Below, piece after piece: positions 36,876 to 44,696 of a stretch of 64,000 bases of DNA (positions are counted from its first letter, which is position 1; each line of letters starts with the position of its first letter). The stretch is from Dermatophilus congolensis (GTDB lineage: Bacteria; Actinomycetota; Actinomycetes; Actinomycetales; Dermatophilaceae): contig NZ_UFYA01000001.1 of assembly GCF_900447215.1 (NCBI RefSeq), positions 1,364,001-1,428,000 on the forward strand. The letters run 5' to 3'. The position numbers and the translations under genes were made by a program. The notes beneath the pieces are model-generated. The model did no database searches. It worked only from the letters and a program-made list of their open reading frames with translations, and was not told the origin of the DNA.

Positions 36876-37646
36876 TATGGGGGCGGGGACTCCTTCGGCG
36901 CGTCGTTCAGCAGCACACGCCATTGAGTACAAGTGGCTGTCTGGGAATTCTTTAGCGCTGAGGGCTTGTCCGACCAGGATTACTGCTGTTCGGCGGATGC
37001 CAGCTTCTTTTGTTGCGGCAGCGATGTTGTCCAGTTGGCCGCGCAACACAATTTCATCGGGTCGGCTAGCGAGGGCAACGACGGCGGCGGGGCAATCTGG
37101 CCCGTAGTTGGGAAGCAATTCAGCGACGACATCGTCGATGTGCGCGGTGGCTAGGTGCAGGACAAGAAGGGCTCGGCTTGCCCCTAGAGTGGCGAGGTTC
37201 TCCCCTGGTGGCATGGCGGTGGCGCTGCGTGAGATGCGGGTGAGAATGACGGTTTGACCAACTTCGGGCACAGTGAGTTCGTGTCCGAGGGTGGCGGCTG
37301 CTGCTGCGAAGGCCGGGACACCGGGAGTCATTGTGTAGTCGATGCCGACAGCTTGGAGTCGTCGGATTTGCTCGGCAACTGCGGAGTAGATGGATAGGTC
37401 ACCGGAGGCTAGGCGGGCAACATCGTGGCCTTCGCTGTGCGCTTTTTGGCACTCGTTGATGATGCCTTCGAGGTCGAGGGTGGAGGTGTCGATAAGTCGA
37501 GCGCCATCAGGGCAGTGTTCGAGGAGTTCTTTGGGGATAAGGGTTCCTGCATAGAGGCAGACGGGGCTGTTTTGGATGATGCGTAGGCCGCGGAGGGTGA
37601 TGAAGTCGGCGGCGCCGGGGCCTGCTCCGATGAAGTGGACAGTCAT
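36858..37646 (-). CDS. cobM: Precorrin-4 C11-methyltransferase
   Basis: SAM-dependent methylation at C-11 of the corrin ring. The 262-residue protein has HFIGAGPGAADFITLRGLRII at the start, VARLASGDLSIYSAVAEQIRRL, MTPGVPAFAAAAATLGHELTVPE and LTRISRSA. It ends the cobL-cobK-cobM operon, 28 nt downstream of the cobK fusion. A full-length family member. Confidence 0.95.
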   Translation of the reverse strand: MTVHFIGAGPGAADFITLRGLRIIQNSPVCLYAGTLIPKELLEHCPDGARLIDTSTLDLEGIINECQKAHSEGHDVARLASGDLSIYSAVAEQIRRLQAVGIDYTMTPGVPAFAAAAATLGHELTVPEVGQTVILTRISRSATAMPPGENLATLGASRALLVLHLATAHIDDVVAELLPNYGPDCPAAVVALASRPDEIVLRGQLDNIAAATKEAGIRRTAVILVGQALSAKEFPDSHLYSMACAAERRAEGVPAPIAGLPR

Positions 37647-37674
37647 GGTGGTCCTTTCGTGAGGGGGTGTGAGG

Positions 37675-39144
37675 TTATGGGGTGATACGGCCGATGGCGA
37701 TGGTGCTGGATCCGTGTGAGTGATTGGCGATGTGTTTGGGGATGATGAGGCGGGCTCCGGTGGCTAGGACTGCGGCTTCTGCGACGGAGGGGGTGCCGGT
37801 GAGGTCTGCGACGTGAGGGTTGGGGTTAGGGGTGTCGTGTTGGGCGAGGGTGTGGGGGTCGTAGACCTTGACGCCGATTTCGTGGCGGTGGTTTTTTTCG
37901 AGGTGTTCGAGTAGGAGTGCGGTTTCGGTGAGGAGTCCGTATTTTCCGTTGCGGTCGATGCTAACGAGGGTGGCGATGGCGCCGGAGGCCAGGAGGTTGG
38001 CTGACATGATTTCGCGTAGGTGTTTGAGGATGTCGCGGGCGTTGATGCTGCTGCCACCACCGACGCCGATGATGAGGCTGGGCGGGGTGAGGATGAGGGT
38101 GGGGGTGTCGGTGCCGAATTGCATGGCGGCGAGGGGGTCCATGTCGGTGACGATGAGTCGTGCTGCGATGTGTTGATGGTTGGTGGCGAGGGTGTCGCCG
38201 AGTGGGGGTAGGGGCCAGTTGGTGGGGTTGTCGAGATCTACTGGTTGGTGGTTGTCCAGGGCGTGGGCAACGTCGTCGAGGGCGCCGGTCCAGGGCCATC
38301 GGAGTTGGTGGATGGTATGTGCGGTGGAGCTGTGTGTGTTGGTGGTTGTTGTGGGGGTGGGGGGTTGTTGGTGGGTGGTGGGGCGGGCGTTGATGCGGGC
38401 GAGCCAGAGGAGGGCTTCGGGGAGGGATTCGGCAATATCTATGTCGTCGGGGAGGGTGGGGCGTTGGATCATGATGACGGGGATGCCGGCGTTGCGGGCT
38501 GCTTGGAGTTTGGGGGCGGTGGCGGCGCCTCCGGAGTTTTTGGTGACGAGGACGTCGATGTGGTGGTTGTTGATGAGGGTGGTTTCGCCCTCGAGGGTGT
38601 AGGGGCCGCGGTCGAGGATGAGTTCGTGGCTGGTGGGGAGAGGTTCGGTGGGGGGTTCGATGGTGCGGATGAGGCAGTGCGCTTTGACGTGTGTGAATGC
38701 GGCGAGGTCGCGGCGTCCGGTGGTGATGAGGGCGCGGGTGCCGAGTGTGTCGATGTGTTGGGCGGCGTCGGTGGGGGTGGTTGCGGTGTGCCAGTTGTCG
38801 CCGGGGTGGGGATCCCATTGGGGGCGTTGGAGGCGTAGGTAGGGGATTTCGTGTCCGGGGATGGCGGTGCGGGCTGCGGTGATGGTGTTGGTGGTGATGG
38901 TGTTGGCGAAGGGGTGGGTTGCGTCGATGATGGCGCTGATTCCGTTTTCGCGTAGCCAGGTGGCCATGTTTTCGGGACCGCCGAATCCTCCGGTGCGGGT
39001 GTCGCCGGGAAGGTTGTGGGTGGTGTGGGTGCGGCCGGCGAGTGAGTTGGTGATGTGCCAGCCGGGGAATGCGTCGGCGAGTTCGTTTGCGAGGAGACGG
39101 GATTCGGTGGTTCCGCCGAGGAGGAGGAGGTGGGGGGTGCTCAT
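37675..39144 (-). CDS. cobK: Fusion of precorrin-6A reductase (CobK) with CbiG/CobE-like domains
   Basis: A 489-residue protein. Residues 1-245 are CobK, the NADPH-dependent precorrin-6A reductase: HLLLLGGTTESRLLANELA, IDATHPFANTITTN, LRLQRPQW, DRGPYTLEGE, VTKNSGGAATAPKL. After a Thr/Pro-rich linker (about 258-275) come a CbiG middle-like region (TGALDDVAHALDN to LIVTDMDP) and a CobE/CbiG C-terminal domain (LIIGVGGGSSINARDIL, ATLVSIDRNGKYGLL, GTPSVAEAAVLATGARLIIPKHI). The N-terminal CbiG domain is absent. In mycobacteria cobK stands alone. Start ATG 39144 has GAAGGA upstream and overlaps the cobL stop by ATGA. CobK function is firm; the tail is assigned by motif only. Confidence 0.85.
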   Translation of the reverse strand: MSTPHLLLLGGTTESRLLANELADAFPGWHITNSLAGRTHTTHNLPGDTRTGGFGGPENMATWLRENGISAIIDATHPFANTITTNTITAARTAIPGHEIPYLRLQRPQWDPHPGDNWHTATTPTDAAQHIDTLGTRALITTGRRDLAAFTHVKAHCLIRTIEPPTEPLPTSHELILDRGPYTLEGETTLINNHHIDVLVTKNSGGAATAPKLQAARNAGIPVIMIQRPTLPDDIDIAESLPEALLWLARINARPTTHQQPPTPTTTTNTHSSTAHTIHQLRWPWTGALDDVAHALDNHQPVDLDNPTNWPLPPLGDTLATNHQHIAARLIVTDMDPLAAMQFGTDTPTLILTPPSLIIGVGGGSSINARDILKHLREIMSANLLASGAIATLVSIDRNGKYGLLTETALLLEHLEKNHRHEIGVKVYDPHTLAQHDTPNPNPHVADLTGTPSVAEAAVLATGARLIIPKHIANHSHGSSTIAIGRITP

Positions 39145-40448
39145 CGGGTTGTTCCTTCGTTGATGAGGTGGGGTTTGCGTGCTCGCCATTGGGTGACGGG
39201 GCGCGCTGGGGTCCATGAGGTGTAGGTGCCGATGGGTTGTGCGCGGCTGATTTGTATGTGGCCTAGTTCGCCGCCCCAGGTGGTGTGGGCGTTGATGAGG
39301 CGGTTTTCGGTTTCGATGGTGACTGCATTGGCGACGATGCGGCCTCCGGGTGGGAGGGCGTTCCAGCATGTTTCGAGGAGTTGGGGGGTGGTTGCGCCGC
39401 CGCCGATGAAGATGGCGTTGGGTTGGGGTAGGTCGTGGAGTGCTTCGGGTGCATGGCCGGTGATGGTTTGCAGGGTGGTGTTGACGCCGAGGTTGTGGGC
39501 GTTAGTGGTGATGTTGGCGGTGCGGTCGGGGCGGGTTTCGATGGAGATGGCGTGGGTGGTGGGGTGGGTTAGGCACCATTCGAGGGCAATGGTTCCGGTG
39601 CCGCTGCCGATGTCCCAGAGGAGTTCGTGGGGGCGTGGGGCCAGGGCGGCGAGGGTGATGGCTCGGGTTTCCCATTTGGTGAGTTGGCCGTCGGTGGTGA
39701 AGGTTTCGTCGGGTAGGCCTGGGACGAGTCCGGGGTGGCGTGGGTTGGGGTTGGTGGTGGGGGTGTTGGTGTTGATGGCGGCGATGGCGAGGGTGGGCAG
39801 GTTGGTGTGGTGGGTGGTCCAGGCGGTGGCGGTGGCGGTGGTGTGGGTTTCTTTGGGGGTACCTAGGTCGCTGAGGAGGGTGAGTTCAGCGTTGTGGTAG
39901 CCGTGGTTGGTGAGGTGTTTTGCCAGGTCGATGATGGTGGTGCCGCGTGGAATGAGTGTGAGGATGCGGGTATTGGGGTGTAGGTGGCGGTTGAGGGTGT
40001 GGGTGTCGCGGCCGACGGTGGTGATGATGGTGACGGTTTCGGCGGGCCATTGCATGCGGGCGCAGGCTAGTGCCATGGATGAGGTGGTGGGGATGGTGGT
40101 GAGGGGGTAGTGGGTGCCGGTGTCGTGGGTTTCGTGGGTGAGTTCTTCGGTGAGGGCGTGGCCGATGCCGTAGTGCCAGGGGTCGCCGCTGGCGAGGATG
40201 GCGAGGTTGTTGTTGGGGGCGTGTTGGCGGATGAGGGGGCGGATAGAGGGGCGTAGGGGTTTTCCCCAGGGGATGTGTTGGGCGGTGATGGTGGCGGGGA
40301 GGAGGTCGAGTTGGCGGGGGGCACCGATGATGGTGGTGGCTGTGTGGAGGGTGTGCTGTGCGTGGGGGGTGAGGCTGTCCCATCCGTCGGCGCCGATTCC
40401 GATGAGGGTGATGGGGTGTGTGTTGTGTTGATGGCTTGTGGTGTCCAT
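39141..40448 (-). CDS. cobL: Precorrin-6B C5,15-methyltransferase (decarboxylating)
   Basis: Methylates C-5 and C-15 and decarboxylates the acetate at C-12. The 435-residue protein has an N-terminal CbiE half (ITLIGIGADGWDSL, ILASGDPWHYGIG) and a C-terminal CbiT half with the SAM-binding LLWDIGSGTGTIALEWCL and IFIGGGATTPQLLE. It heads the minus-strand cobL-cobK-cobM operon. The coding strand is strongly C-rich, seen as G/T on the + strand. Confidence 0.93.
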   Translation of the reverse strand: MDTTSHQHNTHPITLIGIGADGWDSLTPHAQHTLHTATTIIGAPRQLDLLPATITAQHIPWGKPLRPSIRPLIRQHAPNNNLAILASGDPWHYGIGHALTEELTHETHDTGTHYPLTTIPTTSSMALACARMQWPAETVTIITTVGRDTHTLNRHLHPNTRILTLIPRGTTIIDLAKHLTNHGYHNAELTLLSDLGTPKETHTTATATAWTTHHTNLPTLAIAAINTNTPTTNPNPRHPGLVPGLPDETFTTDGQLTKWETRAITLAALAPRPHELLWDIGSGTGTIALEWCLTHPTTHAISIETRPDRTANITTNAHNLGVNTTLQTITGHAPEALHDLPQPNAIFIGGGATTPQLLETCWNALPPGGRIVANAVTIETENRLINAHTTWGGELGHIQISRAQPIGTYTSWTPARPVTQWRARKPHLINEGTTR

Positions 40449-40516
40449 GACTATTCCTTGACCTAATACGTACCGACCCCATCCGTATGTTGGGTGGGAA
40501 TCTGGTGATAGGTCCG

Positions 40517-40522
40517 TAGAGT
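40517..40522 (+). promoter_or_regulatory. Putative -10 box of the 6C RNA
   Basis: TAGAGT, 6-7 nt before the proposed RNA start. A clear -35 is not seen. Confidence 0.45.
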
Positions 40523-40528
40523 TGTTTG

Positions 40529-40604
40529 TGGTTGGCCAACCTCCCCCCCGGTTGGACGACCTTCGATGGCCCCGGTCCCCCCCACCGGGGCCATCGTATT
40601 TTTT
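40529..40604 (+). ncRNA. 6C small RNA
   Basis: Two short stem-loops each carry a run of seven cytosines in the loop: stem CCAACC/GGTTGG (40536-40541 and 40550-40555) with loop TCCCCCCC, and stem CGATGGCCCCGGT/ACCGGGGCCATCG (40564-40576 and 40584-40596) with loop CCCCCCC, followed by a T-rich tract. This is the defining architecture of the actinobacterial 6C RNA (M. tuberculosis B11/6C). Such RNAs regulate mRNAs through C-rich loops that pair with G-rich sites. TAGAGT at 40517-40522 is a plausible -10, which puts the 5' end near 40529. Confidence 0.85.
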
Positions 40605-40678
40605 TGCGTGTGTGTCAGTGGTGTGTGGTGTGGGGTGGTGTTCGGGTGGGTGGTTACGTGTTTGACCTTACCTGGGGT

Positions 40679-42151
40679 TTAGAGGCGTATGAATGCCTTC
40701 CAGGTTGTGGGGTCGGTGATACCGGTTTGGGGGGTGCGGAGTTTCTTTTGGGTGGTGGTGAGGGCGTTGCGGGTTGCGGGGCCGAAGATGCCGTCGGCGG
40801 GGATGCGTAGGAGGGTTTGGAGTGCTTTGACGGCGGGGCCGCGTGAGCCTGGGCGCAGGGTGGTACCTGTGTATGGGAGCCAGGGGTAGCGGTTGAGTTC
40901 GGCGCGGTTCCAGGTTTTGAGGTTGGTGGTGCCGGTGGCGGGGAGTTTCCACTTTTTTTGGAGGGTTTTGACTGCGTTGGTGGTGCGTGGGTCGTATGTG
41001 CTGGTGGTGGGGATGCGTAGGAGGGTTTGGAGTGCTTTGACGGCGGGGCCGCGTGAGCCTGGGCGCAGGGTGGTGGTGCGGTAGGCGGTGGCGGGGGTGG
41101 TGATGGTGCTGGGGGTTTGGCTGGGCGAGGGTGAGGGTGCTGGCGTTGGTGCCGGAGCTGGAGTGGGTGTGGTGGTGAGTGAGCTGGGGTCTAGGGCGGC
41201 CCAAGTGGATTGGTCTAGGACTCCAGTGATGGGAATTGAGGTGCGTTTTTGGTAGGCGATGATGGCGTTGCGGGTTGCGTAACCGAATTTGCCGTCGGCG
41301 GTGATGCCGAGGAGTTTTTGGGCTTCAGTGATTTGGGGGCTGGTGTTGCCGGGGACCCAGGTGGTTTTGGTGGTGCTGGGCCCGGGGGTTGGGGTTGGGC
41401 AGGGGGTGGTGCGTTTGCCGGTATAGAGGAGGGCCCAGGGGTTTCCTGTGGTTGCTCGGCAAGGGCCTAAGTCCAGGCTGGTGATGGCGGTTCCGGTCCA
41501 CCAGCTGGTGCGCCGGTTGGCTCCGTCCCAGGTGAGGGAGATGTGGATGTGGTCGGTGTGGGGGTTTGGTCCGGTGTAGGTGGCCCAGCCGCGTTCGGGG
41601 GCGTATGCGCGCCACATGGTGGCATTCCAGATGATGTATTGGATGCCTAGGCGGCGGGCGTTTTCGCCGTTGTTGGCGGTGAGCCAGGTGGCTGCGGTGT
41701 CGCCGATGGTTTTTTGGGTGGGGTTGGTGGCATCGAGCATCCAGTCCAGGGCGCGTCCGTCGTAGTGTTCGCTGGTTCCGCCTTCGGAGCAGAAGCGGGA
41801 GTAGCCGACGTAGCCGGTTTTGTAGGTGTTGACCAGGAGGTTGCCTAGGGCGAGGGTTCCTGGGCGGTCGATGGGATCGCAGGAGATTTGGGGGATGTAG
41901 CTGGGTTGAATGTCGATGGTGGTTGGGAGGGGGGCGGAACTGGTTGGGTTGGTGATTTGGGTGTTTTTTGTGGTGGTGATGGGGGTGTGTGCGCTGGTGG
42001 GGGTGTGTGCGCTGGTGGGGGTGTGTGGTGGTGGCATGGGGGTGCCTGCATAGGTGTCGGGGTTGCCGGTGTGGTCGCCGTGGGTGGCGGTGGCGGGGAT
42101 GGGGGTGGTGATGAGGGCGGCGGCTAGGGCTAGGGCGAGTGTGGTGCGCAT
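40679..42151 (-). CDS. Secreted peptidase-like protein with three peptidoglycan-binding repeats
   Basis: A 490-residue exported protein. It has a signal peptide (about residues 1-24), a His/Thr/Pro-rich linker with SAHTPT repeats, and a domain near residues 90-235 with SEHYDGRALDWML and HTDHIHISLTWDG, an M15-like or ARB_07466-like metal-site pattern. Three PG_binding_1 repeats follow (about 270-315, 360-405, 430-485), with a TPAPAPT-type linker. It probably acts on the wall; active-site assignment is tentative. GGAGA lies 5 nt before the ATG. Two of the repeats share a perfect 65-bp DNA duplication. Confidence 0.8.
   Translation of the reverse strand: MRTTLALALAAALITTPIPATATHGDHTGNPDTYAGTPMPPPHTPTSAHTPTSAHTPITTTKNTQITNPTSSAPLPTTIDIQPSYIPQISCDPIDRPGTLALGNLLVNTYKTGYVGYSRFCSEGGTSEHYDGRALDWMLDATNPTQKTIGDTAATWLTANNGENARRLGIQYIIWNATMWRAYAPERGWATYTGPNPHTDHIHISLTWDGANRRTSWWTGTAITSLDLGPCRATTGNPWALLYTGKRTTPCPTPTPGPSTTKTTWVPGNTSPQITEAQKLLGITADGKFGYATRNAIIAYQKRTSIPITGVLDQSTWAALDPSSLTTTPTPAPAPTPAPSPSPSQTPSTITTPATAYRTTTLRPGSRGPAVKALQTLLRIPTTSTYDPRTTNAVKTLQKKWKLPATGTTNLKTWNRAELNRYPWLPYTGTTLRPGSRGPAVKALQTLLRIPADGIFGPATRNALTTTQKKLRTPQTGITDPTTWKAFIRL
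40800..40864. repeat. Direct repeat copy 1 (65 bp) in the peptidoglycan-binding gene
   Basis: Identical to 41010-41074. It encodes the start of a PG_binding_1 repeat (LRPGSRGPAVKALQTLLRIP). Confidence 0.9.
41010..41074. repeat. Direct repeat copy 2 (65 bp) in the peptidoglycan-binding gene
   Basis: Identical to 40800-40864 at a 210-bp offset. Recombination between copies would delete or add one module in frame. Confidence 0.9.
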
Positions 42152-42265
42152 GATTCTCCGGGCGGGCGGGCGTCTCGCTCGGGTGTTCAGGACGAGGCGC
42201 GGCGGGCAGTGGTGTCCGCCTATCGGCTGCGCTGGGGGGTGTGTGAGGGGTGGTGGGGGTGCAGG

Positions 42266-42302
42266 AGGGCCGGCACTGATCGTGCTGATCGGTGCCGGCC
42301 CT
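42266..42302 (-). terminator. Terminator hairpin after the Gfo/Idh gene
   Basis: An 11-bp perfect stem (AGGGCCGGCAC with its complement) around a 15-nt loop lies 43 nt past the stop of the gene at 42345. The remaining leader to 42152 shows no recognisable riboswitch. Confidence 0.7.
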
Positions 42303-42344
42303 GTAAAATTGTGTTGGGGGCGTGTTGCTTAGCCCTGTTGTGGG

Positions 42345-43331
42345 TTAGAGGTCGATGGTTTGACCTGTTTTGGCTGATTCGATGGCTGCTTCGGCGACTT
42401 TGACGTTACGCATGCCTTGTTCGAGGGTGACGATGTCGGAGTCTTTTCCTAGGACTGCGTCGCGGAAGTTTTCGTGCTCGACGAGGAGTGGTTCTCGTTT
42501 GGAGATTGCGAATCGGGTGTAGTCGCCTTCGGAGACACCTTTGAATTGGGCTAGGCCTTGCCATTCGGAGGTGACGTTGCCGTTAGCGTGGAAGGCCAGT
42601 TCAGCGGTGAGGGTGTCGGCGATGAAGGCACCTTTTTCGCCGGTGATGAAGGTGATGCGTTCTTTGAATGGTGAGAGCCAGTTCACGGTGTGTTGGGTGA
42701 TGGTTCCGTCGGCAAGTAGACCGTTCATGAGAACCATGTCTTCGTATTCGCGTCCGGAGCGGAAGGCGGTGCGGGCGCCGACGGAGGTGTAGGCGCTGGA
42801 GCGCAGCCAGCTGGTGAGGTCGATGTCGTGGGTGCCGAGGTCTTTGACGACACCGACATCGGCGATGCGGGCGGGGAAGGGGCCTTGGCGGCGGGTGACG
42901 ATTTGGTACACGTCGCCGAGGTCGCCTGCTTCGATGCGGGCTTTGGCTTGTTGCAGGGCGGGGTTGTAGCGCTCGATATGTCCGGTGGCGCCGATGAGTC
43001 CTGCTTTGTCGAATGCGTCGACGAGCTTTTGGGCCGAGGAGGTGTCTTGGGCGAGGGGTTTTTCGATGAGGGCGTGGACCCCAGCTTCGGCCAGGGCGAG
43101 TCCGATTTCTAGGTGGTAGACGGTGGGGACCGCGACCATGCAGTAGTCGAGGTTGTGGGCGAGGAGTTCCTCGATGCTGTTGACGAGGGGGCGCCCTTGG
43201 GCGATGTCGTGGGGGTCGCCGTTGGGGTCGGCGACGGCGACGAGGTCGACGCCGTCAAGTCCTGCCAGGACGCGTCCGTGGTGGCGGCCCATCATGCCGA
43301 GGCCGATGAGGCCTGCGCGGAGGTTTGCCAT
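42345..43331 (-). CDS. Gfo/Idh/MocA oxidoreductase, likely nucleotide-sugar 3-dehydrogenase (WbpB/WlbA-like)
   Basis: NAD-dependent oxidoreductase of 328 residues: Rossmann motif RAGLIGLGMMGRHHGRVL, VAVPTVYHLEIGLALAEAGVHALIEKPLAQD with the EKP lysine, GHIERYNPA and KDLGTHDIDLTSWL with the catalytic His. Paired with a DegT-type aminotransferase 2 nt upstream, it fits WbpB-WbpE pairs that install a 3-amino group on UDP-GlcNAc uronate. The exact substrate is inference. Tight spacing indicates an operon of these two genes. Confidence 0.82.
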   Translation of the reverse strand: MANLRAGLIGLGMMGRHHGRVLAGLDGVDLVAVADPNGDPHDIAQGRPLVNSIEELLAHNLDYCMVAVPTVYHLEIGLALAEAGVHALIEKPLAQDTSSAQKLVDAFDKAGLIGATGHIERYNPALQQAKARIEAGDLGDVYQIVTRRQGPFPARIADVGVVKDLGTHDIDLTSWLRSSAYTSVGARTAFRSGREYEDMVLMNGLLADGTITQHTVNWLSPFKERITFITGEKGAFIADTLTAELAFHANGNVTSEWQGLAQFKGVSEGDYTRFAISKREPLLVEHENFRDAVLGKDSDIVTLEQGMRNVKVAEAAIESAKTGQTIDL

Positions 43332-43333
43332 AT

Positions 43334-44434
43334 TTATGCACCTGCCTTGGCGAGGGTGTTGACTGCGGTGACGATGCGCTCAAGTCCGGCGCGGTCCACG
43401 CTGGGGTGGACCGGTAGGGAGAGGCACTCCTTGGCGGCGCGTTCGGTTTCAACCAGGTCGCCTGCGGTGCGGCCTGCTGCAGCAAATGGTTTGAGGCGGT
43501 GGTTGGGCACGGGGTAGAACATGCCTGAGCCGATGCTGTATTCGTCTTTGAGGGCTTGGGCGAATTCGTCGCGGCCTTCGGGGATGCGGATCGTGTACTG
43601 GTGGTAAACGTGTACGGCGCCTTCGGCAACTGGTGGTGGGGTGACTCCGCGTAGGTTGCTGGAGAGGAATGCAGCGTTTTCTTGGCGGGTTTTGGTCCAG
43701 GCGTCGACTTTGGTGAGCTGGACACGGCCGATGGCTGCGTGAATATCGGTCATGCGGTAGTTCATGCCGACGACTTCGTTGTGGTACTGCTGCAGCATTC
43801 CTTGGTTGCGGTAGAGGCGCAGGTTGTGCTCGATGTTTTCGTCGGCCGCTGAGACCATGCCGCCTTCGCCGGAGGTCATGTTCTTGGTGGGGTAAAGCGA
43901 GAACATCGCGAATGCGCCGAATGCGCCGACGGGGGTGCCGTGGAGGGATGCGCCGTGAGCTTGGGCTGCGTCTTCGAAGATTTTGATGCCGTGTTTGTCG
44001 GCGACGGCTTGAAGAGCGACCATGTCGGCGGGGTGGCCGTACAGGTGGACGGGCATGATGCCGACGGTTTTGTCGGTGATGGCTGATTCAACCGACTCGG
44101 CGCTGAGGCAGAAGCTTCCTGGTTCGATGTCGGCGAAGACGGGGGTGGCTCCGGTCAGGGCCACGGAGTTCGCGGTGGCTGCGAAGGTGAAGGAGGGGAC
44201 GATCACCTCGTCGCCGGGACCTACACCTGCTGCGAGGAGTCCGAGGTGGAGGCCGGAGGTGCCGGAGTTCACGGCCACGCATGCGCGTCCGAGACCGAAG
44301 TGCTCGGAGAACTCCTCTTCGAATGCCTTTACCTGCGGCCCTTGAGCCAGCATGCCGCTGCGCATCACTGCATCGACGGCAGCGCGCTCCTCATCGCCGA
44401 TCAGCGGCTTTGCCGGAGGAATGAACTCGGTCAC
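43334..44434 (-). CDS. DegT/DnrJ/EryC1/StrS aminotransferase (WbpE-like)
   Basis: PLP sugar aminotransferase of 366 residues. It has NSGTSGLHLGLLAAGVGPGDEVIVPSFTF, PVHLYGHPADM, EDAAQAHGASLHG and the PLP lysine in SLYPTKNMTSGEGG, plus GMNYRMTDIHAAIG. Start set at GTG 44434 with GAAGGGG 7 nt upstream; the frame reaches 44539. With the oxidoreductase it forms a keto-sugar aminating pair. The expected acetyltransferase (WbpD) is not in the window. The 262-bp gap to the epimerase holds divergent promoters. Confidence 0.88.
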   Translation of the reverse strand: MTEFIPPAKPLIGDEERAAVDAVMRSGMLAQGPQVKAFEEEFSEHFGLGRACVAVNSGTSGLHLGLLAAGVGPGDEVIVPSFTFAATANSVALTGATPVFADIEPGSFCLSAESVESAITDKTVGIMPVHLYGHPADMVALQAVADKHGIKIFEDAAQAHGASLHGTPVGAFGAFAMFSLYPTKNMTSGEGGMVSAADENIEHNLRLYRNQGMLQQYHNEVVGMNYRMTDIHAAIGRVQLTKVDAWTKTRQENAAFLSSNLRGVTPPPVAEGAVHVYHQYTIRIPEGRDEFAQALKDEYSIGSGMFYPVPNHRLKPFAAAGRTAGDLVETERAAKECLSLPVHPSVDRAGLERIVTAVNTLAKAGA

Positions 44435-44696
44435 GTAAGGCCCCTTCGTGAAGCGTGTTTCCGGCGGCCCCACGTGTGGCCGCCCTGTCTGCACTGATTC
44501 TTCAGGCGTGTTCCGGACGACCGTGTGGACGTGGGTCACTTTGGCTTCGCGCCGCCGGTAGATTGTTCGGTTTATCGTTTCGTTCCTTCCGCGTTTCGCT
44601 GTATGCGTGGTGCGGTAGGAGCGAGGTGCCGTCCGCTTGGGCCGTCACCTAAGGCCACACTACCGTGGTGCCAAACAGCAGAAAGGGTTCACCATC

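Noticed and set aside
38245-38838. Glycine/valine-rich + strand open frames opposite cobK
   Set aside because: Shadow frames from the strongly biased opposite strand; low-complexity repeats of GVG and GGG.
42152-42265. c-di-AMP (ydaO) riboswitch before the secreted wall protein
   Set aside because: This class often precedes wall hydrolase genes in actinobacteria, but the conserved GGGTGAATC and CCGAATCC-type blocks are absent.
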